Shown here: piece by piece, positions 50,901 to 62,600 of the stretch
How positions within the stretch are numbered: position 1 is the first letter of the stretch
Layout: every line of letters begins with the position of its first letter
Origin: Certhia americana
Lineage: Eukaryota; Chordata; Aves; Passeriformes; Certhiidae
Assembly (NCBI GenBank): GCA_018697195.1
Contig: CM031864.1
Coordinates: 18,670,762-18,734,761 of the forward strand
Reading direction: 5' to 3'
Length of the DNA: 64,000 nt
Made by a program: the position numbers and the translations under genes
Notes under the pieces: generated by a model
What the model was told of the DNA's origin: nothing
The model's database searches: none
The model's input: the letters and a program-made list of their open reading frames with translations, nothing else

Positions 50901-53531
50901 CTGGATTAAGATGGGCAGTGGAACTCTCCCAGCAGAGAGTACAGCTTGTAGATGTTTTACTACAAAAGTTACTGCTCACCTTCAGTCTACTTTCAGAGAC
51001 AGAGGAGCCTGTTTAAATAATGTATGTGGTTGTTGAACGATGGAGAATGTTTCAAAGGACAGCAGGCTTTATGTGGTAGGGTTTGCTGCCTTCGACTAGG
51101 ATTCAAGCTCCAAACATGGCTTTGTGGAGGGGAAAACCTGAAAAAAACAGCTCTCCCAAATTCTGTGAGGTTGTGTCTTCTGACAGGAATTTCTACAGAA
51201 AGCTGGTTATGCTGCAGGACTTGTTCTGGGCCTTTGGCACTGACTGCAACCTGGATTATGTTCTCCGTAAAACAGAGTTGCTTAATGCTTTTCTTTCCTT
51301 TTGTTGGGTTTTTTTTTTTTTTTTTTCCCCTGGTGAAAAGTTACATGAGCTGGAGCTAGCCTGTGAGCTGACCCTCTGCTGTGATGGTTGAGCCTCTGCC
51401 CTGCTCACACTCCCCCAGTGTGGGGAGAGGCTCATCCATGCATCCCCTGCCATCTCCTGAGCAGCTGTGCTGGGGCATTGCTGAGGTGGCCTCCCTGTGA
51501 CCCCTCACTCTGCCCTTACAGATGCTATTTCCTTGCTGGTCTCTGGAAAGTTTTCATCCCAGGCACTCCTGAAAGACATTTCTGTTGCACTTGGGAAACA
51601 CTTCCACACTGAAGAACTCACTGAAGTTGAGTGAATGTCTTATGCATGTGTTGCAGCTCCATCCGAGTTAGTTCTACCCACGTGGGAGAGGATGTGGATC
51701 ATTGGGAAGGCTGAGGGGAGCAGAAAGCTGAGAGGAACAGCCTGAAGATGCATCAGCCCCTGTCCCAAGAGCTGGATGATTGTATGAGGCTGTAAATGAG
51801 GAATTCCCTTCCAGCTCAGCAGTGCTGTGATAAACTTTGTCACAAGTTTAAGCTTTCACCTGCATGTGAAGAGCCTCCCTTCCCCAGCTGTGCATCTTTT
51901 GCATCTGCCTGGCACAGATAGGCTGATGCAAAAGCCCCTGTGAAACCTCTCTTTGCTGTGCTGGCATCTCCTGGAGCTGCAGATGAAGATACGTTTGCAC
52001 AAAATGTTCTCTGCTACTCCCTCAGCGTACTGGAGTGCACAGGTTGGATCACAGAGTTGTAAAGGGAAGATGCATGTCTTAATTACCTGCCAGCAGTTTG
52101 TTAGTCTATAAAAGTGAAATACAGAATTGTTATTTAAGCCTTCTTGGTATGATTGTTTTCATACCGAGCAAATACTGCATACTAAAATTACGAGGTGGGA
52201 CAAGCACAGAGTCAGTTGCATCCCTGTTAAAACCTCACTCTGGTTGGTAAGATATACCTCCTGTCTAATTCTCCACTTGCCTGTCAAAGTGGTACCACTA
52301 TCCACAAGCAGAAGGAACTGCTGCTGTAAAACTACATAGCCTTTAGACTTCCAGATGAATCCTTAGGGCATAATTTAAGGAAACAGGGTCATGTGTTGGA
52401 CACCATGTCTTGCACGATGGTGTCATTATCTCATGTATTAGCAGGCTACTAATGCTGACACCTAATTAGCACCAAGAAACTGATTAACTCTCAATAGGGT
52501 CAAGAGAAAGAAGAAAAATAGATCTCAGGCAAGCAATTAGGTCATTTATTTAATAAATTAAAATACTTGTGCTTATAAGCTCACTCTGTCATTTTATTTC
52601 TGTACTGCTCAGCTGAAGGCAGAAACAATGATAAAATAGTAAATGTAGCACCATGTTAATGGCAGCTTATTCAAAACATGGAACATAAAATCAGCCCACC
52701 CGAATTTCCTCTAATGGACAATTTATCATCCAAAACAGATGCATTTATTAGATGAAAAGTTGCATTCAAATACCAGTAAAATAAATGGAGTCTATTCAGA
52801 TTTCTTATTCTTGTGATTGGGCTGTTCCACACTATGGAAGCCAAGTACATAAATGATACTTCAACAAACATTTGTTACATGGCAGACATTTATGTTTATT
52901 GTGTACCTTTTGCAAACTAATCTGAATGCCCAGAAATGGCAAGTCAGATGAATATTTGTGCAGGCAGAAGTCACCATCTTCTTATACATCACCTTTGCCA
53001 AATAATCTTATTTTTTAAAAAAATAAGGCAAGACTGTTTGTTTGTTTTTGTGAAAATGAAGTAAAAAGCACATATCAATGTTATCAGATAGTGCATTCCA
53101 CCCACAGAACCTGCTGTTTTCTGCCTGGGTTATAGTGACCCAAAAGGGTTTCACTTTTCATGCTGGAGTAGCCCTTCAGAGCTTTCTAACAGACAAGTTG
53201 CCCATACTCCTTTCTTGCATACTCAGTTTAAAGCATTTCTTAATTGGGTTAATTTAAATGCTAATTTTATTGAATTCAGACTCCTCTAAATCACAGAGGT
53301 GAGTTCTTGTCAGACTCTTCCAGTAATAATAATATTTCAAAGGGTTTGGACCTCAGATTAGATTTGGACAAACACTAGAAGGTCTGTTTGTCTGTCTGAC
53401 ACGGACTGCAAACCATGAGGTTTCTGGTGCCCTGCTTCCCTGTGCAAGAACTCTTTTTCTTTGCTGCAGGCTCTGCTTCTTTGTCTCCTGCTTTGAAACT
53501 CTCTTGCTTACAATTTAAAGATTACCCTCTT

Positions 53532-53552
53532 CCCCCCCCCCCCCCCCCCCCC
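53532..53552. repeat. poly-C, 21 bases
   Basis: Twenty-one consecutive C residues preceded by a pyrimidine-rich stretch. The complementary G21 could form G-quadruplex, and the C strand an i-motif or triplex. Length is probably uncertain, since such runs are prone to sequencing error. Confidence 0.9.
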
Positions 53553-55307
53553 AATAAAATCTGTCTGATGTATATGTTCTACATGGAAGCGCCCAGATTT
53601 TTGTTGATGGAGAACTGTACTGCCCTTCACAGCTGTTTTTATGGTTTGCTGACTATAACTTTTTGCCTGAGAACTGCTTCCAGTGCAGAGTTGACGGCAC
53701 CCCGTGGTGACCCAGCGCATGTCACACGCTGTTTAGGTCTCTTGTGCAGGTGTCTGTGAAGGCTTAGACTTGCAGAAGTGTGGCTTTCTCTTCAGCCTAG
53801 AAAGTTGGAGTGAGCAGGTGGTGGCATGCTTTCTCCTCTGGCTTTTCCTTCCTGGGCTCTGGCCACGAGAAGCACAGGTTCCGCTCTTGGAAGGACAGCT
53901 TCCCTCGTCTTTTCTCCAAAGATACTTTTAGAAGATCAAAAGGATAATCAGACCTGTACCAAGGATAAAGATCAGTTTGGAGCTGTTAGGGACAGGCTTG
54001 GAGGGAACTTGCTGCTTCATCCTAACTGCTTCAGTTGCCCTGGGGACAGTGGCTGGGGAGGAACCCAGTGGGGCCAAGCTCATGGCCCCATGAGCAGCCT
54101 CCAGCAGCTGCCCTGTCCCCACTCCTGCTCCTGGCTGAGTCACTGCTGTGCTCCACTCCCACTAGTCCTCCCAGAAATGGCCTGACGAGTCCCTGAAAGC
54201 TGCAGCACACTCCGAATGCCTGTGGCAGGCCCAGAGTTAATTCGGGGTTACACAACTGTCTCCAAATGTAAAAATCCACACAACAAAGGTCATTTAAAAG
54301 AACAGGAAAATAACCTCTCAAAATGTTTTTCTTTTCTTAATGTTCTCCTCTTCTCTTCTTGTTATTAAAACAAATGTATCGAGGATTAAGTACAGTATGT
54401 AGCATCAAGCAGTGAGAAATTAATCATTGGTATCTAGTCTTAAACAGTAGATTTTTTTTTCCCTGAGAATATCTTGAAACAGTTGTCATAAACACCAACA
54501 AATGCAAAGCAGCTTTCAAGATGACTTTTTGTTATAGGCATATTCCTGAACTATTCATCTGTGTTAAATGCATTTTGCCTTGAATCATATGTCATGTTGC
54601 CAGAAAAGAGTTGTTTCCATGCCAACTCATTTGCAACATGGGGGAAAAAAATCAAAGCTACTAACATCTGCAAGATGTCAGTACTGATATAAGCCACTTG
54701 CAATGAAAAACACAGAACTGCAGGAGGGTCTGCCAAATAGGCACTATATATAGGGTAGAATGTCATAAACTAATCGCCGAACAGTGCATTTCCATTCCTT
54801 TTTTGGCTGTATTCTTGATCTAATCTCTTTGCCAGAAAAGGCTTGCAGCAAAAGGAGCATCAGTGTCATCCACATGCATTTCTCTTGTAAAGAAGGAATT
54901 ACTCAGATTTGTTTTTCTGACTCAAGCCTCCACAAAAGCCACTTAATTTAAAACATATAAGAACTTGTACAAGAAACTGCTGCTTCACTTTCCATACTAT
55001 TTCCTTTCAATTCTCTTGGCTGCGGGGTCTCCTTTTATAAAGGTCCTATTCATCAGCAAGATTAATGAGACCTGGTGTCTGAAACTGTGGATTCCATTTC
55101 ACAGCTACTATTTCCTCTGCATTCTCCTTCCCACCCCCATCTTTTTTTTTTTTTTTATAAAAGAAGATTGTTCGTTTATTATCTAAGTATTATGAAATGC
55201 CAGAGGCTGAGGCTCTGAAGCTGAGCAGTTCAAATATCAAGGTGTATTTAATTTTAAGATGATCCAAGCTTTGCTGTATTTTGAGAGGCATTGGAGGCTG
55301 CATTACC

Positions 55308-55329
55308 TTTTTTTTTTTTTTTTTTTTTT
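55308..55329. repeat. poly-T, 22 bases
   Basis: Twenty-two consecutive T residues in an AT-rich context. No retroposon body could be attached to it. Confidence 0.9.
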
Positions 55330-56062
55330 CCTATTTGGAGTATTAAAACAGTTCTAATTTTCAAAAGGTATTTTTAATACATTGTTGTAAATCCATTCTT
55401 TTTATATCTGGAGGGCATAGCAGGTCACCTGTTGCACACGCTACCAAGTCCATTGTTTCCTCTCACATCACTGCCAGGGCGTTTGCTCGCTGTGATCCAC
55501 GAGGTTTGGTTTGCAGGGTGGGACAGGGCTGGGGGCAGCCACGCCAGCTATGAACCTCCCCAGCCAGGGATGACACTGAGCTGGAGTGCCCCATGATCCC
55601 TGCACCAGTTCTGTGCCCGACCTCCTTGCTAGCCTTGGGCAAAGGGAAAGATGTTCTCCTCAGTGGAGAGGCTGGCTGCCTGTCAGCCCCTCCGTGGGCA
55701 GGGTGCTGCCAAAGGGCACAGCCTGTCCTGTGCTACAGCCCTGGTGATCACATGCCACAAGGTTTCCAGTTAGTTAGGTGTAATTGCTAAATTTCACAAA
55801 GGAATATTCATGCTTTCTGAGTATTGCTTACCCCATGAAAGCAATTACCTGAGTTGTCACGGCGGCAGTGAACAGAAAGGAGTTAATTTCATGGGAGTCA
55901 TCCTTGCATAAGAGAGATTTGAAATACCAAATTGAAACATTTATGGCAAAACCTTTTGCAAAGAGAAGGTCTCGACTACTTATACTTGTTAGTAAGGTAG
56001 AGAAGGTAGAGGGGGATGGGAAAAAACTGATCTACTGCATTTCAGGTATTTCCATAATTTTA

Positions 56063-56594
56063 TGTGGTGTGGAAGAAGGGATTATAGGCAACCTTGCCCC
56101 TGAAAAGTCACACTTGTACTAATTACCAAAGAATAGGAACAGCCTTTCAGGACTGACTAATAAAGACAGGTGTGATAAAAGGGGTGGGGTGGGTTAGCTG
56201 GTCAAGGAAGCTGAGAATCTCTTTGAGGAAGAGGAGCCCTGAGGAAGAAGGAAAGATCCAGGGAGTGGAAAGAAGACCAAAACAAGGAAGAGAATCACTG
56301 CTGGCAAAATGATCTGCCATGAGGTCAGTTTGGGTCTGATGGAGTTGGGACCTGCAGTCACAATCGAGCTAGCTAAGGCCTGTGATCAGAGTCTGCAAAC
56401 TGATACTTGCAGACACAGTCCAGCAGGGGATAACCAGCAGCCAGGGTCTGTAGTTGGACCCTACTGTAAGAGCTTGCTATAATCAGAGTCAGGATGGGCA
56501 AGCTATAAGGAAGAATAAACCAGGACCCTTTGCACGTTGTTAAGTGTCTATGTCTTGGCTTATTTCTACCCCTAATGAGAAGTCTACTGCAACA
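56063..56594 (+). mobile_element. solo LTR of a class II-like endogenous retrovirus
   Basis: A 532-bp element begins TGTGGTGTGG and ends TACTGCAACA. It is bounded by a perfect 6-bp target-site duplication, ATTTTA, at 56,057-56,062 and 56,595-56,600. The ends share the TGT/ACA inverted dinucleotides expected of an LTR. A TATAAG box at 56,504-56,509 lies only five bases before an AATAAA signal at 56,514-56,519. A GT-rich stretch (TTGTTAAGTGTCTATGTCTT) follows, giving plus orientation with U3, a short R and U5. The 6-bp duplication suggests ERVK-like integration. No internal retroviral genes adjoin it. It differs in sequence and length from the LTR at 30.5 kb, so it belongs to another subfamily. 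Confidence 0.75.
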
Positions 56595-56600
56595 ATTTTA

Positions 56601-59600
56601 CTCCTACTATCATTAGAATGATAAAATCCTCATAGCGATCGTTTTTATACTTCCTAAGGATCTCAATCCAAGTTCATATAACTTTGCTTTATTAGAATGC
56701 TTCTACTGAGACTTTTTAATAGAAGACTATCAGAGGCAAGCAAAATTGAGAGCAAATGTAGGAATTGATTCCTATAGCACATTATTTATTTCACTGAGTT
56801 TTGAAAGTTAAACCTCAGTAAGACCACATAAGGATATGAAAGATTACCTGAATTTATTTTTTTTTTCTGAATGAGAATGAAATGCTGTGAGCTCTGTTAT
56901 TACTGAACAGAAGTTTAGGTTGTATCACCAAGAGCATATAGCACTCACCTCACAGTGTTGTTTTTCTGTGTAAGTTCATTGTGTGTGTATTTATAGGTAA
57001 TACATACTTTACATATATGTTAATATGCACATTAATGTATATAATAGGTTGGGTAAATGATGTTAAACTGGCTTCCATCTGAAATACATTGCAGTTACAT
57101 TTATGACAAAATGTAATTGAAAAAGATTTGAAGGTGTTTAGCTTCTGCTTCTCAAAATGTATGTGCTTTGTCCAGTGACAACACCACCCTTTTAACTAAG
57201 CAGTTGTTTGGGGTTTTTTTCTTGTGCGTGTACTAACTCAGTAGAGCAGGAAAACATCTTTAGAAGAGGAAAATATGACTGTAAAATGATTTTTAAGACT
57301 TCATTTGAAGTCAGTCAGGCGCAACACCTAGAAATGCTTTAAATTGGATTTTTTTTTCTTAAATCAGATTTCAGGTTGACAGTGTCCTATACTGTTATGC
57401 CTAGAATTATAACCTGGAATTCTGTTGCGCTTTGCCTATCGCCACTCTCAAACAAGTGCTGCATCTCTTTCCCTTTGCACAAGCATTAATGCAACTAGAG
57501 CAGCTCAGTCTATGTATGCTGAACCTTGAAGAAAATTGAGTATATTTTAAAAACGGGTTTCACCTTCTAGAAAATGATGTGATAAGGAGGGCTGGGGTGT
57601 GTTCAAAGGGAGGCCTGGCTCAGTGGGTCTGTTGGGGAGAGCCTACGAACCCCTGCCCTGCTCCCTGGGGGGAGCCAGTCCTTGCTCTTGTCACCTTTCT
57701 GCCCCTGCTAAGGATGGTAGTGGGCAGGGAGAGGCCATGGTGAGCTGAGAGCAGCGTTGGCCTTTCTGCAGCAGGGCTCAAAGTGCTCCTTATGGGATAA
57801 TTGACACAGTTAAGCAATTACGGACACTTAGTATGAGGTTGGAGGAGCTCTTGACCAAAGGGGTTGATCGTGTCATGCTTCTCAAAATATTCAATACTGC
57901 TTAGCTCTGCTGTTGAGAGAAAGTGACCAGCTGCAGGAACCTGAACACACAGTTGTGCAGACTAGAATCCTGCCTGAGCACTAAATGCAGAAATGTGTGC
58001 AGGGAAATTCAGTCAGGTAAAAACATGCAGTTCTGAGAGACTCCAGCCTGTGTTGTAACTTATGATACCTGCTACAATTCCTGCAGCATCTTCTATTCTC
58101 ATTCCATGTTTGGCTTCAAATGAAGTTGACCCAAAACATAAGTAACAGTATTAAGGCACAGTTGTGCCCTAACAGACTATTCTGGTAGCTAGGATTTCTT
58201 AAGGTGAAACTCTCATTCTTTATTTTTCAGAGAGATGAATAATGGCAGACAAAGCAAAAACTGCTGCTACCTGTCTCTAGCCTTTTGCTTCATCTGAACT
58301 CCTGTGGCTTCCCCTCTCTGAATGTCAGGCAGTGCCATTGCCCAGGTCCTGCTCTATCTCCGTGCTGAGCTTTTACCCACTGTCTGATTCATCACAGTGA
58401 TTTTTCATCTCAATTTGATATGTGAGCTGCTGGCTCCACTGCTGTGTCACGGCTGTCACTAATTTGGCATGACTCGCATCATGGTAGGCTATTCAGTCTC
58501 TGTTTTTTCTTTTTAAGAGTTTTGAACCTGAGTCCATCTCCTAGGTAGGGCATTGTCCTCACTTAACACAAGCACTTTACTGATTTTGCTGTGTTGTGAT
58601 CACAGAGTTAGTTTTAAAATAACATTTGTGTCTACTACCTGCATTTTCTAAGGCAGTGGTTACTTGATGAAATCAAGGATTGCTGCTAAACTCTTCTGCT
58701 GGAAGTGCCTCTCTCTTGCCTGTAGCAGGGAGGAACTAAAAGGGCTCACTTCACTTAAATAAAAAATCCAGGATCCCTTGGTTTTTATCATGGTTTTGTT
58801 TCTATGATTCAGTTGTCCCAATTATCTTTGATCCATCAGTAAGAGATGTTACTGAACTTTTGAGGTGTTTTGTGTGATGAGAGCAGGTCAATGAAGCCAG
58901 CAGGTGATACATTCTGGTGCTCTTCTCTGTGAATGCTGGGAGCCTGTGATACTGGTTTGTTTTTTAGGACAGGTCAAAGACTTGTTCTTTGGTGTAGTCT
59001 CTAAGCATTTCTTTTCTTAAAGTCTTACCATGGTTATGTTAGTTTCTTTTGGTAATCTTTTGTAGCTCCTCTTTGTAATAAGCAAGTTTCATTGTGCCTT
59101 CATCTGATGATCTGCTATTTTGATCAAATTACCTTTGAATCCTGAACCTTTGAGCATTTTTCTGACTTGGATGATCTTCCACATACAGCCTTCAAGAGAA
59201 TACTTTTAAGAGGGTTTCAAGCCAATAATTCAAATTAGATCTTTACAAAATTGCTAATTCATCAGTTTGAAACTGGAGTGGCTTTTACATCAGATGAACT
59301 GTTTCAACATAACTGAGCCAGGATGAGCATCCTGTAGTCTCCCCTTTAGTCTCCCAATTGACTGCACACTGTAGTCTATGTGACCTTATATTTCTGCATG
59401 TATTTTCTATGATTCTCTGTCTTTTTTTTTTGCCTCTTGCTTTGAGCGAAGGAGTTTCTCCTTTTTATTTAAAAAAATGCATCTTCCTCAGGTTTTCATG
59501 CTATGCTTCTTACTCTCTTTGCTAAACATACCAGCTACTGCTACAAGTCCTGAATCTGAGCTTCTCTGCCATTTGAGGACCCAGGGGGCCAGATATTATC

Positions 59601-62600
59601 TCAGGATGTCATTACTTCTACTCTCAGTATTTTTGGCTAAGAATTATTTCTGAGCAGTTCTTGAAGAAAAAAAGAAAAGAAAAAGAGACTCAAACATTAT
59701 CCTTTCTTCCTTACTCTTAGTAAATCCTTTTTCTTTAAGTCTTGTTTTGCTCCTGGTAGACTTCACTAGGAGAAAATTCCTGCTGCAGGTTTCAGTGGGT
59801 TGCAAAGGGCTCCTGCTTAGGAAGCCATCAAGACTTCTCTATTTATGTTCTATTACTGATGTTAGTGCTTAAAAAAAAAAAGGCAGCAAATCAGGTTGTC
59901 ATTAAAAAAAATGCCTTTTTAAGGTGACTGTAGTGAGGTTTCAGTAACTGTAATTTTTCAATTAAACTTTATTTAAATATAAAAGAATTGAGGAACGTGT
60001 TCTTCTTGCAACTCTTTCTCAGCATCTTGGTAATTTTGAATGAGCTTATCTACTGTTTTCTTCTTTTTTAGTACAGTAAGAGCCTTGCAACTATTTTTGG
60101 ACCAGGTTTTTTTTCCCAAGTGTTCAGTCACATTTAAGGTACATGAGGTTCATGAGGAGATATATAGTTTCAAAGAGAAAGTGAGCTTTGAAGAATTTCT
60201 CGTCTGTAGAAAGATTTGTATGTATGAACACCTTTTTTCCCTATATTCCCATACCTAGGGTAGGATATTATTTCAACTTAAAAAGCTTGTTTTGCCTCGC
60301 TCTTGAGATCATTATACTTAATGATTCTCATTGCTACAGATACATTTATACTCTTTAAATTTGTTTCAGTTCTAGCAGTGCCCATGACAGGCGATAAGTA
60401 TTTCCAAACACTTAAATGCAGCTCTGAGTAGTTTATAATCATCTGTCTCCAGGAATCCAGAACTGGATGCTTGTTTTAAATGTCTTGCTGTCCACTTAGA
60501 GAAATATCTGTTGAAGAACCATGCAAGCTCTAGGGGTACCTGTGTTCCCTCCATCTCTAACAGATAATTCTCATCTCCTGCTTGTCTGATTGGATGGGTT
60601 TGCTTTATAAGAAAATATGATTTGGAGAGACACAGTTGCTTTAGGTTGTGGTCAGGTTCTGGTACTCCCTGGTTAAACAGCAAGGTACAACACCTCCAGT
60701 TTGGACATTCCTGCTGTAGGGATTGCCCCCTCAGAGGCATTTCTGAGGCACTAAACCACAAGTCCTCTGAGCTGAATGAGTATTTATTTGTCTTGTGCCT
60801 TGATAAAATCAGTCTCTCTCTTCCTGATGGAACTCTGTCACACCAGAAATGGTGGTGTTGCTCTGCAGATGTTAAATAGCACAGCTTTGCTTCCTGCAAG
60901 CAAACCCAGTGGTGTTCCACCTGCCCATCCCCTGCATGTAGGGGAGCCTACATCATCAGCAAGAAACACTATGACACTTTCTGCCTGCAAATAGAAGTGT
61001 ACTTGCTTTGATTTCCCACTGTAAATGCTTTGTTCTGTATTTCAGCACTAAGTTAAACAGAAAGCTTTAAGCTTTCTATTCTGATAGCAGTTAGAATTTT
61101 CAGATTGGAGTACATGTATTACAGAGGAGGGCCAGAATTAATTCTGTGCTAAAGGAGCTGTTCTAAACAGAAATAGTGCTGATGCACTTTCCCTTTTCAC
61201 CTTACAGGGGGAGATTATATATGCATCACCTTGGGTTTACTGTAGGTTGTGCAAATATCCCTTTTGCAACAACTTGAGGCTATGTATGCCATATTTAAAT
61301 ACTATAAATATGCAGTTGTTATGAGCACACTTTTTTGCCGTGATCTGCTTTGATCAAATGTTCACTAGATATTGTGACTGAGCAGCACAGGAACACACAA
61401 AGCATTAGCTGATATTGTTAGTGAAAAACAAAACCAAACAAAGCCAACATTATGTAGCACAGTCTACTCTGGAGATAATAACCACACTCTTAATAGGAAT
61501 GCTAAGTTCAAAAAAGCCCAGATACATGCACTTCTTCTTAAAGTTTAATCTTGTCCTTGAGAACCTTATATGAAGCCATTAACGCTAAGAAGAAATCTAC
61601 TGTCAAGAAATTGCAGTAACGGCCTAAATTGAAAGCAGAATGGGAGAGTCTTTTTGCTCCACTGTGCCAATTATGTTGCCACTTTTGTTTCTGCACTGCA
61701 AGACTGATAGGGATCTACAAATGCTTAGATCCCAAGGGATTTGAGCATGTCTGGTGAAAATTGGAAATCAATAGGAGTCTATAATCGCGAGCAAACTGCA
61801 TCATTTTCATGGGGGTGAATGATGGCAGTTATCCAGAGATGCCATGGATGTGGTTCCATCACTTGTATTTGTTGGAGCCTTCTGCTCAACATGAGCAGTA
61901 CAAGGTCCTGTTTTCTTGGCAAATTAAGAATATGACTTGCCTCTCAATTAGCAAGGGAAGAGAAAAATGTTCACTGACCTTTCCATTCAGATTAATATTT
62001 TGAAGCTAAGGAGGAGGATTCATTTTATGGATGTGAATTTTAAATGTATTGGCAGTCCTGCTGAGGAGGCAAACGTTTAGTTTTCAGTCCTGTCACTAGA
62101 CTGCAAATTCATCCCTGATCTGTCTTGAAGCAAGTTTCATCTGCAAAGCTGGGAGGTAATTTAGTTTCTAGGGTTATTCTGTCTTGGCTTTTGCTTAAGC
62201 AAAGGCTACCAATTCAATGTGACAATGAGAATTGCTATCCACTAGGGGCCAAACTATGCCCACCAAAGGCTTGATTTCCTTTCTGAAGCACATTTCTTCA
62301 CTAGCAGTTGAAACTGCATGCTTTTTTCTTTTCTTTTTTTTTTTTTTTTTTTCCAAGCTCACTCCTTGATGTATTCAATTCCAGACTGTCCTTAAGCTCT
62401 TCAAGTCTCACCCTGAATCCACGATACAGTTCATTTGTTCTTGAGAAATGTGCGGCAATTATGAATATTATGACTGTATTTGTCTGTAGGGCAAGCAGGC
62501 AAGATATAAAAGTCACTCCATTGATGACAAACATAAGAGATGTCAGTTTTCAGAGATGGGGGAAATTATGTCTATTGAATGCTTAAATTCAATTCTTTCA

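Larger units (their letters stand above)
42865..56056. other. unique non-coding DNA
   Basis: About 13 kb without a confirmed gene. It contains A-runs of 18 bases at 44,075 and 45,680, an 18-base T run at 51,309 and a 15-base T run at 55,142. Two small exon-like segments (43,692 and 47,767) are listed separately. GC-richer spots at 46.3-47.0, 48.85-49.15, 51.4-51.5, 53.9-54.2 and 55.5-55.75 kb retain few CpGs and give only overlapping short frames. AT-rich blocks at 52.4-52.6 and 54.36-54.6 kb contain TAATTA/ATTA cores and could be conserved non-coding sequence. Confidence 0.55.

Noticed and set aside
59400..59425. CR1 3'-end-like string TCTATGATTCTCTG
   Set aside because: Only one degenerate octamer pair and no upstream CR1 sequence could be followed.
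60372..60920. 182-codon minus-strand frame
   Set aside because: Low-similarity chance composition, overlapped by plus-strand frames of similar quality.
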